Below, in pieces: positions 43,698 to 50,674 of a DNA stretch of 64,000 bases; position 1 is the first letter of the stretch; each line of letters starts with the position of its first letter. This stretch comes from Chitinophagaceae bacterium. GTDB lineage: Bacteria; Bacteroidota; Bacteroidia; Chitinophagales; Chitinophagaceae. Below the pieces are notes generated by a model. That model saw only the letters and a program-made list of their open reading frames with translations. It was not told the DNA's origin and made no database searches. The position numbers and the translations under genes are program-made. The stretch is taken from NCBI GenBank assembly GCA_947455215.1, contig CANGNA010000014.1:1-64000 (forward strand), written 5' to 3'.

Positions 43698-44198
43698 TTA
43701 CCAGTTTACGAATGCTTTATTAAAAATATCATCGGCAAGCTGGTTGCCAATGTCGTCTATCAGCGTACTTTCCACAGTTTGCAAGGTCTGACTGGCATCA
43801 AAATCTGCAAAACGGGTAAAGGTTTGCGTAAAACCTGCCTTCTCGTTCTTCCTGTTCTTAAAGGTGATCTTTATAGAGATGGTCAGCCTGTTTTTAGTGG
43901 CCGTCTGCACGTTGGTGGCCGCAGTTACAGTAACCGTGTAACCCACAATAGCCCCGCTGATGTCGTAATCAGCATCGTCACGTGTCACCGGGCTCAGGCC
44001 AGTTTGCGATAAGATACGGCTGCGCAGCTTATCGGTAAGCGTGGCCGCCAGGCTGGGCATTACGTTCTGCGCTTTGTTCTCCAGCAGGTGTATGTTCAGG
44101 TCCTTACCTTCTATGGTAGCACCCGAAAAACTATACACCCTACACCCCACAAATGCAGGTATGCACAACAAAAACAGCAAAAGGCCCCTAAAACCCAT
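43698..44198 (-). CDS. lptE: LPS-assembly lipoprotein LptE
   Basis: A 166-residue outer-membrane lipoprotein that plugs the LptD pore. The lipoprotein signal ends at FVGCRVYSFSGATI with the lipidated Cys. The rest has the LptE/RlpB pattern: DLNIHLLENKAQNVMPSLAATLTDKLRSRILSQTGL, then YDISGAIVGYTVTV and a C-terminal helix TVESTLIDDIGNQLADDIFN. ATG 44198 is preferred over 44225, which lies upstream of the -7 box. First gene of the lptE - TPR - secG operon. Confidence 0.9.
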   Translation of the reverse strand: MGFRGLLLFLLCIPAFVGCRVYSFSGATIEGKDLNIHLLENKAQNVMPSLAATLTDKLRSRILSQTGLSPVTRDDADYDISGAIVGYTVTVTAATNVQTATKNRLTISIKITFKNRKNEKAGFTQTFTRFADFDASQTLQTVESTLIDDIGNQLADDIFNKAFVNW

Positions 44199-44205
44199 AA
44201 GGGTG

Positions 44206-44213
44206 CAAAAATA
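44206..44213 (-). promoter_or_regulatory. -7 box TATTTTTG of lptE, 7 nt from ATG
   Basis: Minus-strand TAnnTTTG match. Transcription is predicted to begin at or within 2 nt of the ATG at 44198. Confidence 0.5.
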
Positions 44214-44246
44214 GTTTATCTTCACAACTTGTAACCGTATTTCCTG

Positions 44247-44798
44247 ATGCTAAATATTGACCTGAACTTTGAAAACATTTACGAGCTACACGTAAATACT
44301 ACAAATCTTAAGAGTTTTTCATTTTCAAGCCCTACCATTAACGGCGATAATGTTCATATTGAAGTATGGATACAAGATGCTGAGAACTTGTTTTTACAAG
44401 ACTTTTTGAATTTATGTTATGGCCCGGTTGCTGACGGCACTATGAATGATTTTGCCAGTGTTCCTCATTTAGATCATTCAAAAGCGCTTTCCACAGTTTT
44501 ATTCTGCGCACTGACATATTTAGAAACTCAGCCGGATAAATATATTGGTGTAGATGGGTCTGATTTTAGAAGAGCTTACTTGTATTATCGAACAATACAG
44601 AGAAATTACGATTACCTGCGGGATTACTTCAGGCTTTTTGGGGTTAAATATTATGCACGTATATTACGAGGATCAGACAAAAACGACAATATGACCGTTG
44701 ATATAAGCGAACTATATTCAGTGCCGTATAAAATTGAACAACAACCACTCAACAATCATAAATCACTTTATAATTATTTTATAATGTACTTAGCTTAA
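44247..44798 (+). CDS. DUF6934-like protein, first gene of an AT-rich pair
   Basis: A 183-residue cytoplasmic protein. The segment RRAYLYYRTIQRNYDYLRDYFRLFGVKYYARI resembles the conserved core of the DUF6934 family, which I know only as an uncharacterised Bacteroidota family; the assignment is tentative. The N-terminal half is strand-rich (HIEVWIQDAENLFLQDFLNLCYG). The gene is clearly richer in A/T than its neighbours and uses many TTT, AAA and TTA codons, a sign of recent acquisition. A 55-residue ORF follows 23 bp later. The spacing and sizes resemble toxin-antitoxin pairs, but no toxin motif is visible. Confidence 0.65.
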   Translation: MLNIDLNFENIYELHVNTTNLKSFSFSSPTINGDNVHIEVWIQDAENLFLQDFLNLCYGPVADGTMNDFASVPHLDHSKALSTVLFCALTYLETQPDKYIGVDGSDFRRAYLYYRTIQRNYDYLRDYFRLFGVKYYARILRGSDKNDNMTVDISELYSVPYKIEQQPLNNHKSLYNYFIMYLA

Positions 44799-44821
44799 TT
44801 GTTCCTAATTTTATATCGTAT

Positions 44822-44989
44822 ATGAAAAAGGAGATCCTCGATAAGATACACCGCCTTACCGCAAAAGCAAAGGAACTTAAAGATGTTAATGCGTCTAAAC
44901 CGAACATCAACACAGTAAATTCCCTTGCCGAGAACATTAAATCTAAGGAGCAGGCCGACGCATTCAAAAAAATGCTCAAAGCCTTGTGA
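44822..44989 (+). CDS. Small 55-aa charged protein, second gene of the AT-rich pair
   Basis: A short frame starting with ATG at 44822 and ending TGA at 44989: MKKEILDKIHRLTAKAKEL at the N-terminus, a Pro/Asn linker (SKPNINT), and a C-terminal helix KEQADAFKKMLKAL. It is basic, helical and Cys/Trp-free. It lies 23 bp after the DUF6934-like gene and converges on the cytochrome gene with 5 bp between stops. The codon pattern and absence of overlapping alternatives favour a real gene. Pairing with the upstream gene is suggested by position only. Confidence 0.62.
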   Translation: MKKEILDKIHRLTAKAKELKDVNASKPNINTVNSLAENIKSKEQADAFKKMLKAL

Positions 44990-44994
44990 TACCC

Positions 44995-45420
44995 TTACTG
45001 CTTCTTCAGCGAATCAACACTATTTATAGGGTGCGCATGACCATTATGGCAGGTAACACAGGTAACAGGCTTTAGCGTACCGTTCTGTATACTGCTCATG
45101 TATTTCTTATTGATGTTTTCGGTCATCCGCATCATGTCACGAGCTGTTTCCTTCTCTTCTTTCTTGTCCGATGCGAAATCGAATTTAGGACGCTCCTGCC
45201 CTTCCACCTTCTGGCTTTCGTGGCAGTAATTACAACGCACACCCAGCGACATAGAATAGTTACGCATCACATTATGCAGTTCCTCTTCCGATATATTTTT
45301 AGGCAGCACCTTCAGGTTTTGTGGCTCTTCGTGATGCTGCGGCACAAATGCCTGTGCAGCAAATATCGCAATACAAAAACCGGCTATCGTAAGCGCCTTA
45401 TGGCCAAATGGTAACTTCAT
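44995..45420 (-). CDS. Dihaem c-type cytochrome (reaction-centre cytochrome c-like)
   Basis: A 141-residue exported protein with an N-terminal hydrophobic segment (TIAGFCIAIFAAQAFV) and two haem-attachment motifs, CNYCH at 63-67 and CVTCH at 121-125. The segment between them (DMMRMTENINKKYM) supplies Met ligand candidates. This layout and the NVMRNYSMSLGVRCNYCH lead fit the CytoC_RC-like small cytochromes frequent in Bacteroidota, which are not tied to photosynthesis. It probably acts in periplasmic electron transfer. Stand-alone gene. Confidence 0.88.
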   Translation of the reverse strand: MKLPFGHKALTIAGFCIAIFAAQAFVPQHHEEPQNLKVLPKNISEEELHNVMRNYSMSLGVRCNYCHESQKVEGQERPKFDFASDKKEEKETARDMMRMTENINKKYMSSIQNGTLKPVTCVTCHNGHAHPINSVDSLKKQ

Positions 45421-45512
45421 GGATACAATTTTGAGTGGTCAATACTTATGCTAAAGATACCACCAAAACCATTCCGCGCCGACATTCCCATGACAAAACA
45501 GAAACTATTCGC

Positions 45513-45591
45513 CACATTCCATCACATTCCATCACATTCCATCACATTCCATCACATTCCATTCCGCCATTAAGCCATTGAGCCATTTCTA
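45513..45591 (-). repeat. Decamer and octamer arrays after nadE
   Basis: Five exact copies of the decamer CACATTCCAT (45513-45562) are followed by octamers CATTAAGC, CATTGAGC, CATTTCTA (45568-45591). The last octamer overlaps the nadE stop codon (45589-45591). In the nadE direction the octamer is again GCTCAATG-like, as at ribH and dprA. Confidence 0.92.
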
Positions 45592-47271
45592 AGAAAGGTA
45601 TTTCCCCTCTATCGGCATCCTCCTGCCAATCCCAAACGACTTTGGCGACACCCTGATGATGGGGCAAAACTGGTTGCGCTTATACTCATTGGTATTCACC
45701 AGCTTCATAATGCGTTTTACCAATGCATCGTCAAATCCTGCTGCCACTATCTCCTTAGGCCCCAGGCGGCGCTCTATGTACATGTACAGTATCGGGTCCA
45801 GCACAGGGTAATCGGGCAGGCTATCGCTATCCTTCTGGCCAGGGCGCAACTCTGCGCTTGGCGCCTTGGCAATGATGTTTACAGGTATTATCTCTTTATC
45901 GCGGTTAATGTACCTGGCCAGCGCATACACCTGCTCTTTATACAGGTCGCCCAGTATACCCAGACCGCCGGCCATATCGCCATACAGCGTGCCGTAACCG
46001 GTAGATAGTTCGCTCTTATTAGATGTATTCAGCAATATAGTGCCAAACTTGTTCGATAAAGCCATCACCATAGCACCGCGTATCCTGCTCTGCAGATTCT
46101 CTTCCGCCACATTGAATGGCAGCCCTTTAAAGACAGGTGCCAGCGCTGTTTCATATGCGCCAAACACATCTTTTATCGGTATGATATCATAATGACCACC
46201 CAGGTTCTCAGACAGCTGCACCGCATCATCTACCGAATGATCGGTAGAGAATTGAGAAGGCAACAGCAGCGCATTCACGTTCTCCGCGCCCAGCGCCTCG
46301 CTGGCTACTGCCAGCACCACAGCGCTGTCTATCCCGCCCGATGAAGCTACTATGGCCTTCTTAAAGCCCATCTTACCGAAGTAATCCCTAATGCCTGTAA
46401 GCAAGGCATTATGTATGGCATCTATATTCTTTTCCGGCATCAGCGTTTCCGGCACTACCTGCAGCCCCGGCACCTTATCGGCAGGGCATACCACCGCTTC
46501 ACTAAAGCTGCCATCCTCGTTAAAGACCACACTTTGCAGGTCTTCTTTAAAGTAAGGCAGCTCCTTCACTATGTTGCCGCCTGCATCCATCACCAGCGAT
46601 CCGCCATCAAACACTATATCCGTATGCGCCCCTACGGTATTGCAATACACCATAGGCAGCTTGTATTCCTGCACATTACGCTTTACTATACCCTTGCGGC
46701 CCTCGGCATGCACATAATCAAATGGCGATGCACTCAGGTTGATCATCATATCAGGCTGTTGCTTTATCAGCTCATCCATAGGGCAATGCCTGTACATCGG
46801 GTTATCGGTCAGATTCCAGATATCCTCGCATATGGTCACCGCCAGTTTCTTCCCCTTAAACTCCACTACATTCCAGCTGTAGGCCGGCTCAAAGTAGCGG
46901 TACTCGTCAAATATATCGTAGTTGGGCAGCAGCGTTTTGTTCACCACAGCCTTTACCTGCCTGTCATGCAAAAAGTAGGCACTGTTAAACAGATCCTTGC
47001 CCTCAATAGTAGGGTTGCGAGACGGGCAGCCCACCAGCACACCTATCGTATCTGCCACCTGCCTTATCCGCTCTATACTCGCCAGGCACGACTCTATAAA
47101 ATCATTGAACTCCAGGAAATCTCTCGGCGGGTAACCGCATACCGATAGCTCGGAAAACACAATTAGGTCTCCCCCATCCTGCTTCGCCTGTTCTATAGCG
47201 GCTATTATCTTATCGGTATTGGCCTCGAAATTGCCTATATGGTAGTTCTGTTGCGCAACAAATATCTTCAT
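45589..47271 (-). CDS. nadE: Glutamine-dependent NAD+ synthetase
   Basis: A 560-residue bifunctional enzyme for the last step of NAD synthesis. The N-terminal nitrilase-type glutaminase domain (about 1-260) has the triad Glu41 (VFSELSVCGYPPRD), Lys112 (NKTLLPNYDIFDE) and Cys148 (AVTICEDIWN). The C-terminal ammonia-dependent synthetase has the ATP pyrophosphatase P-loop SSGGIDSAV (about 310-318), NTSNKSELSTGYGTLYGDMAGG and KAPSAELRPGQKDSDSLPDY. The length and motif set are complete. Its -7 box lies 7 nt before the ATG, and tandem arrays lie at its stop codon. Confidence 0.96.
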   Translation of the reverse strand: MKIFVAQQNYHIGNFEANTDKIIAAIEQAKQDGGDLIVFSELSVCGYPPRDFLEFNDFIESCLASIERIRQVADTIGVLVGCPSRNPTIEGKDLFNSAYFLHDRQVKAVVNKTLLPNYDIFDEYRYFEPAYSWNVVEFKGKKLAVTICEDIWNLTDNPMYRHCPMDELIKQQPDMMINLSASPFDYVHAEGRKGIVKRNVQEYKLPMVYCNTVGAHTDIVFDGGSLVMDAGGNIVKELPYFKEDLQSVVFNEDGSFSEAVVCPADKVPGLQVVPETLMPEKNIDAIHNALLTGIRDYFGKMGFKKAIVASSGGIDSAVVLAVASEALGAENVNALLLPSQFSTDHSVDDAVQLSENLGGHYDIIPIKDVFGAYETALAPVFKGLPFNVAEENLQSRIRGAMVMALSNKFGTILLNTSNKSELSTGYGTLYGDMAGGLGILGDLYKEQVYALARYINRDKEIIPVNIIAKAPSAELRPGQKDSDSLPDYPVLDPILYMYIERRLGPKEIVAAGFDDALVKRIMKLVNTNEYKRNQFCPIIRVSPKSFGIGRRMPIEGKYLS

Positions 47272-47278
47272 GACGAAG

Positions 47279-47286
47279 CAAAATTA
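47279..47286 (-). promoter_or_regulatory. -7 box TAATTTTG of nadE, 7 nt from ATG
   Basis: Minus-strand TAnnTTTG match; predicts a leader of at most a few nucleotides. Confidence 0.45.
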
Positions 47287-47356
47287 ACCGCTTAAAATAA
47301 AAAAGCAGCACAAAATATGCTGTTATACAGTCAGTCCCTTTTTGCGTACAAAAAAA

Positions 47357-47376
47357 GCGGTGCATCACTGCACCGC
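47357..47376 (-). terminator. Intrinsic terminator of queA
   Basis: GCGGTGCA pairs with TGCACCGC around a 4-nt loop; on the minus strand a 7-T run follows (A run at 47350-47356). It lies 50 bp after the queA stop, with the heptad array in between. Confidence 0.85.
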
Positions 47377-47393
47377 TCAAGTATATTTAAGTA

Positions 47394-47428
47394 AACTACT
47401 TACGACTTACTACTTATTACTTACGACT
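47394..47428 (-). repeat. TANNACT heptad array over the queA stop codon
   Basis: Five in-register heptads on the plus strand: AACTACT, TACGACT, TACTACT, TATTACT, TACGACT. The TAG stop of queA (47427-47429) is at the end of the array. Confidence 0.88.
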
Positions 47429-48476
47429 ACAAAATAAGCATCGCGTCACCATAGCTGAAGAAGCGATACTTTTCCTTGATCGCTGTTTCGTAAGTGTGCA
47501 TCATCAGGTCGTAGCCGGCAAAAGCACAAGCCATGATCATCAGGCTGGTCTTAGGCAGGTGGAAGTTAGTGATCAGCGAATCTGCGATAGAGAACTCATA
47601 AGGCGGGTGAACGAACAGGTTCGTCCAGCCTTCTTCAGGCTTCAGCAGGCCCTGTGCAGTTACCGAGCTTTCCAATGCGCGCATTGTGGTAGTACCTACC
47701 GAGCACACATGGCGCTTTTCCATCTTGGCCTTGTTCACTATGTTGGCAGCATATTCGTCTACCTTAAAGTATTCTGCATCCATCTTATGCTTGCTCAGGT
47801 CTTCTACCTCTATCGGGCGGAAGGTACCCAGACCCGTGTGCAGTGTAGCCTCAGCAAACTTTACACCTACTATTTCCAGGCGCTTGATCAGCTCGCGGCT
47901 GAAGTGCATACCCGCAGTGGGCGCAGCCACAGCACCTTCGTACTTGGCATATACCGTCTGGTAGCGTTCTTTATCTTCTTCTTCAGGCTTGCGCTTGATG
48001 TATTTAGGCAGTGGTGTTTCGCCCAGTATATCCAGCATGTTCCTGAACTCCTGCTCCGAACCATCAAAAAGGAAACGGATGGTACGGCCACGCGATGTAG
48101 TATTATCTATTACTTCTGCTACCAGCTCGTCATTATCACCAAAGTACAGCTTGTTGCCAACGCGTATCTTACGCGCAGGATCTACGATCACATCCCACAG
48201 GTGGTTGGGCTTATTAAGTTCGCGCAGCAGGAACACTTCTATTTTGGCCCCGGTCTTTTCCTTACGGCCATACAGGCGGGCAGGAAAAACCTTGGTATTG
48301 TTCACCACCATTACATCTTTATCGTGGAAATAGCCCAGAACATCTTTGAACACTTTGTGCTCTATTTTGCCGCTATCGCGATGCACCACCATCAGGCGGC
48401 TCTCTTCACGTTTTTTGGCAGGATGTTGTGCTATTAGATTTAATGGTAATTCGAACTTGAATTGCGACAACTTCAT
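47427..48476 (-). CDS. queA: S-adenosylmethionine:tRNA ribosyltransferase-isomerase
   Basis: QueA transfers and rearranges the ribosyl part of SAM onto preQ1 in tRNA, the penultimate step of queuosine synthesis. The 349 residues are typical: [99 protein letters not shown] and [21 protein letters not shown]. No other queuosine gene is adjacent. It has its own promoter box, and a heptad array plus terminator at the 3' end. Confidence 0.96.
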   Translation of the reverse strand: MKLSQFKFELPLNLIAQHPAKKREESRLMVVHRDSGKIEHKVFKDVLGYFHDKDVMVVNNTKVFPARLYGRKEKTGAKIEVFLLRELNKPNHLWDVIVDPARKIRVGNKLYFGDNDELVAEVIDNTTSRGRTIRFLFDGSEQEFRNMLDILGETPLPKYIKRKPEEEDKERYQTVYAKYEGAVAAPTAGMHFSRELIKRLEIVGVKFAEATLHTGLGTFRPIEVEDLSKHKMDAEYFKVDEYAANIVNKAKMEKRHVCSVGTTTMRALESSVTAQGLLKPEEGWTNLFVHPPYEFSIADSLITNFHLPKTSLMIMACAFAGYDLMMHTYETAIKEKYRFFSYGDAMLIL

Positions 48477-48506
48477 ATGTAAGAAAGATATTTAAAAGAA
48501 AGGGTG

Positions 48507-48514
48507 CAAAGTTA
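48507..48514 (-). promoter_or_regulatory. -7 box TAACTTTG of queA
   Basis: Minus-strand TAnnTTTG match 30 bp before the ATG; predicted leader about 24 nt. Confidence 0.5.
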
Positions 48515-48729
48515 CATTTTTTTTGCTCATTTCCGTCTTTTTTTTGTATAAGGGCTTGTTAGGGAATATCGACGGCTAAAATCTCTCCTGTCGGCATGCG
48601 AATTCCACTCTTAATGCACTCCCCAGCGCTACATTGTTTATGCCTTTGGCGTGAACGCTTTAAGCCTCATCCAAATGTAAATCATCCTTATCCTGATATC
48701 CCGGCTATCCTGATTCAGACAAACTATAG

Positions 48730-48737
48730 TAATTTTG
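48730..48737 (+). promoter_or_regulatory. -7 box TAATTTTG, 9 nt from the ATG of the 174-aa gene
   Basis: TAnnTTTG match. A possible TTG start at 48735 is inside it, so the ATG at 48747 is the start. Confidence 0.5.
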
Positions 48738-48746
48738 CACCCAGTT

Positions 48747-49271
48747 ATGATAGCAAAAGAACTTGTAGGGCTTATTCCGGCCAACTTTTCCGACGGATCG
48801 CGCGTGTGGGTGTACCAGAGCAGCAGGGCTTTTATAGAGAAAGAAGCCAATGAGGTAAATGAACAACTCGAACAATTCTATACGCAATGGCAGGCACACG
48901 GCGAACCGGTGAAAGGCTGGGCCAGGTTGTTATTCAACCAGTTTGTAGTGGTGATGGCCGACGAGACCGATGTAACAGTAAGCGGTTGCAGCACCGATAG
49001 TTCCGTACGCGTCATCAAAAGCCTGGAACGCCAGTACGATGTCAACTTCTTCGACCGCATGATGCTCACCTTCCTGCGCAATGGCAAGGCCGATATGCTA
49101 CCCTTCAACCAGGTACAATATGCCCTCGACCGCGGCCTCATCAATAAAGACACGCCTATTTTCAACAATGTAGTAGAAACAAAACAAGAACTTCTCGAAA
49201 ACTGGCTGGTACCCATGCACCAAAGCTGGCTCAATGGCCGCGTCAACTTCGACGTCACACCGCAATCATAA
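48747..49271 (+). CDS. Conserved hypothetical cytoplasmic protein
   Basis: A 174-residue soluble protein without signal or membrane segment. Recognisable features are SRVWVYQSSRAFIEKEANEVNEQLEQFYTQWQAHGEPVKGWARLLFNQFVVVMADE and a CSTDSSVRVIKSLE stretch with a single Cys (motifs quoted to identify it). Proteins of this type are widespread in Bacteroidota and sometimes annotated as ABC transporter ATPases, but no Walker motif is present here, so that label should not be used. Function unknown. Confidence 0.8.
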   Translation: MIAKELVGLIPANFSDGSRVWVYQSSRAFIEKEANEVNEQLEQFYTQWQAHGEPVKGWARLLFNQFVVVMADETDVTVSGCSTDSSVRVIKSLERQYDVNFFDRMMLTFLRNGKADMLPFNQVQYALDRGLINKDTPIFNNVVETKQELLENWLVPMHQSWLNGRVNFDVTPQS

Positions 49272-49276
49272 AAACA

Positions 49277-49301
49277 GAAACGCCCCGTCTCGGGGCGTTT
49301 C
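49277..49301 (+). terminator. Bidirectional intrinsic terminator
   Basis: GAAACGCCCCG pairs with CGGGGCGTTTC around a TCT loop, between the stops of two convergent genes (49271 and 49305). Confidence 0.85.
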
Positions 49302-49304
49302 TAA

Positions 49305-50159
49305 TTATTGCTTTACTAACTGTTTCACTGTTACTGTTCCGTCGGCGGCCTCTATCCGCGCAAAGTACATGCCGGGCGGCACACCCGCAGCATCCAGGGT
49401 ATTGGTGGTTGTCTCTGCAACTACGCGACCCATCATATTCAGCAAACCGGCTTTTTTCACATTACCACCTGCTATAATGATATTACCCGAGAATGGATTG
49501 GGATACACATTAAAGGTAGCGGGCTGTACATCATTCACTGCATCGGGCAGCAGGCGAAACTCGATCGCATCTACCCATACCGATGTACCCATATGCAACG
49601 GACGCTGCGGATTGGCAGCCATTACCTGCACAAAGGCAGTATCCATTCCGCCAACGGAAGTCATTGCAGAGAATGGCACACTGAAACGCTGGTAGGTAGC
49701 AGATGCCTGCCCGGTAGAAAATGTAGCTTGCTGAACGATCTGACGTGTACTGGTTGCAGCATCCCAATGGCTGGTATAGGCCATTATCACCGTAGAATCT
49801 CCGGGCGCACCCTGGAACTTATAGTAGCCAACAAAGCTATCAAGCACACCTATGAAGGCAAAACCGCCATACAGGCTTCCCGGAGCCGGAGGCGACATAA
49901 GCATAGCGCCGGTGTATGCGGTACCCGCGATCGTATCCAGTGTCGACGTGAAGGGGTTGGTAAAGGTATCCACCTTACACTGCAGGGCCCAGCTACCGGC
50001 ATAGGCGTCCGGCGATTTCACCACTCCGGGCGATACAGCCCAACCATTTGGCGCCATAAACGGACCCGAGGCCGACCAGTTCTCAAAACCTGGCTCAGGT
50101 ATCTGGCCATATGCGGTGGCAGTGAATAGGAGCACTGCAGCTAATAAAAAGCTTTTCAT
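49305..50159 (-). CDS. T9SS cargo protein with type A sorting domain
   Basis: A 284-residue secreted protein. A signal peptide (FLLAAVLLFTATAYGQ) is followed by a beta-rich region beginning PEPGFENWSASGPFMAPNGW, of the PCMD/carbohydrate-binding or choice-of-anchor type. The last 80 residues are a T9SS sorting domain with FNVYPNPFSGNIIIAGG, ARLLNMMGRVV-like core and a final GTVTVKQLVKQ. The substrate or partner is unknown. It is transcribed alone and converges on the preceding gene. Confidence 0.88.
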   Translation of the reverse strand: MKSFLLAAVLLFTATAYGQIPEPGFENWSASGPFMAPNGWAVSPGVVKSPDAYAGSWALQCKVDTFTNPFTSTLDTIAGTAYTGAMLMSPPAPGSLYGGFAFIGVLDSFVGYYKFQGAPGDSTVIMAYTSHWDAATSTRQIVQQATFSTGQASATYQRFSVPFSAMTSVGGMDTAFVQVMAANPQRPLHMGTSVWVDAIEFRLLPDAVNDVQPATFNVYPNPFSGNIIIAGGNVKKAGLLNMMGRVVAETTTNTLDAAGVPPGMYFARIEAADGTVTVKQLVKQ

Positions 50160-50258
50160 TGTAAATGTATTTTATAGTTTGGACGCTAAAGTTACCCATT
50201 TCCTTTTTATGATAAAAATTCTAATACTCTTAGCAATTTCAAAAAAATGGAAAAAGTA

Positions 50259-50307
50259 TTTGTTTAAACTAAAAAAATAGTTTTACATTTGAACTAAGTT
50301 ATTAGTT
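50259..50307 (+). promoter_or_regulatory. blaI promoter with two candidate BlaI operators
   Basis: The -33 TTTG (50259-50262) and -7 TACATTTG (50284-50291) are 21 bp apart. Two inverted repeats flank the -7 box: AAACTA-N6-TAGTTT (50266-50283) and AACTAA-GTTA-TTAGTT (50292-50307). Both share the half-site AACTA, so the repressor encoded next would sit across the promoter. Operator assignment is inferred from symmetry and position. Confidence 0.6.
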
Positions 50308-50312
50308 TAAAA

Positions 50313-50672
50313 ATGAGAACACTCACAAAAGCAGAAGAACAGGTAATGATGACGCTCTGGCAATTAGGCAACGGATTGCTCATGGAAATAGTAGAGGCCA
50401 TGCCTGTGCCACAACCCCACAAAAATACTGTGGCCACCCTGCTGAAGATACTGGTAGAAAAAGAGTTCGTCCGCATAGAGCTTATTGGCCGCATACACCG
50501 GTATCACCCGCTCGTCAGCAAAGAGGCCTACTCTACCACCACCCTCACCGGTATGGCTAAAAGCTACTTCAACGGGTCATTCAGCAATATCGTCTCGTTC
50601 CTGGTCGATGAGGAAAAGATATCCGTCTCCGACCTGGAGCTATTGGTTAAAGAACTCAAGAAAAAGAAATAG
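50313..50672 (+). CDS. blaI: BlaI/MecI family transcriptional repressor
   Basis: A 119-residue winged-helix repressor. The start MRTLTKAEEQVMMTLWQLGNGLLMEIVEAMP and the recognition region PQPHKNTVATLLKILVEKEFVRIE are typical of the BlaI/MecI/CopY family, as is the YHPLVSKEAYSTTTLTGMAKSYFNGS linker containing the usual cleavage zone. The C-terminal helix (SDLELLVKELKKKK) mediates dimerisation. It precedes its membrane protease partner by 2 bp and is probably autoregulated through the repeats at 50266-50307. Confidence 0.93.
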   Translation: MRTLTKAEEQVMMTLWQLGNGLLMEIVEAMPVPQPHKNTVATLLKILVEKEFVRIELIGRIHRYHPLVSKEAYSTTTLTGMAKSYFNGSFSNIVSFLVDEEKISVSDLELLVKELKKKK

Positions 50673-50674
50673 CC

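Noticed and set aside
44995-45420. Photosynthetic reaction centre role for the dihaem cytochrome
   Set aside because: Only the domain type is similar; no other photosynthesis gene is in the window and the family is common in non-photosynthetic Bacteroidota.
45513-45591. CRISPR array
   Set aside because: The repeats are directly joined 8-10-mers without spacers. No array with 25-40-bp repeats and unique spacers was seen anywhere in the window.
46411-48437. Long plus-strand frames opposite nadE and queA (245 and 313 aa)
   Set aside because: His/Tyr/Gln-rich translations typical of antisense frames; both overlap complete, well-identified genes.
48747-49271. ABC transporter ATPase label for the 174-aa protein
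   Set aside because: No Walker A, signature or Walker B motif is present.
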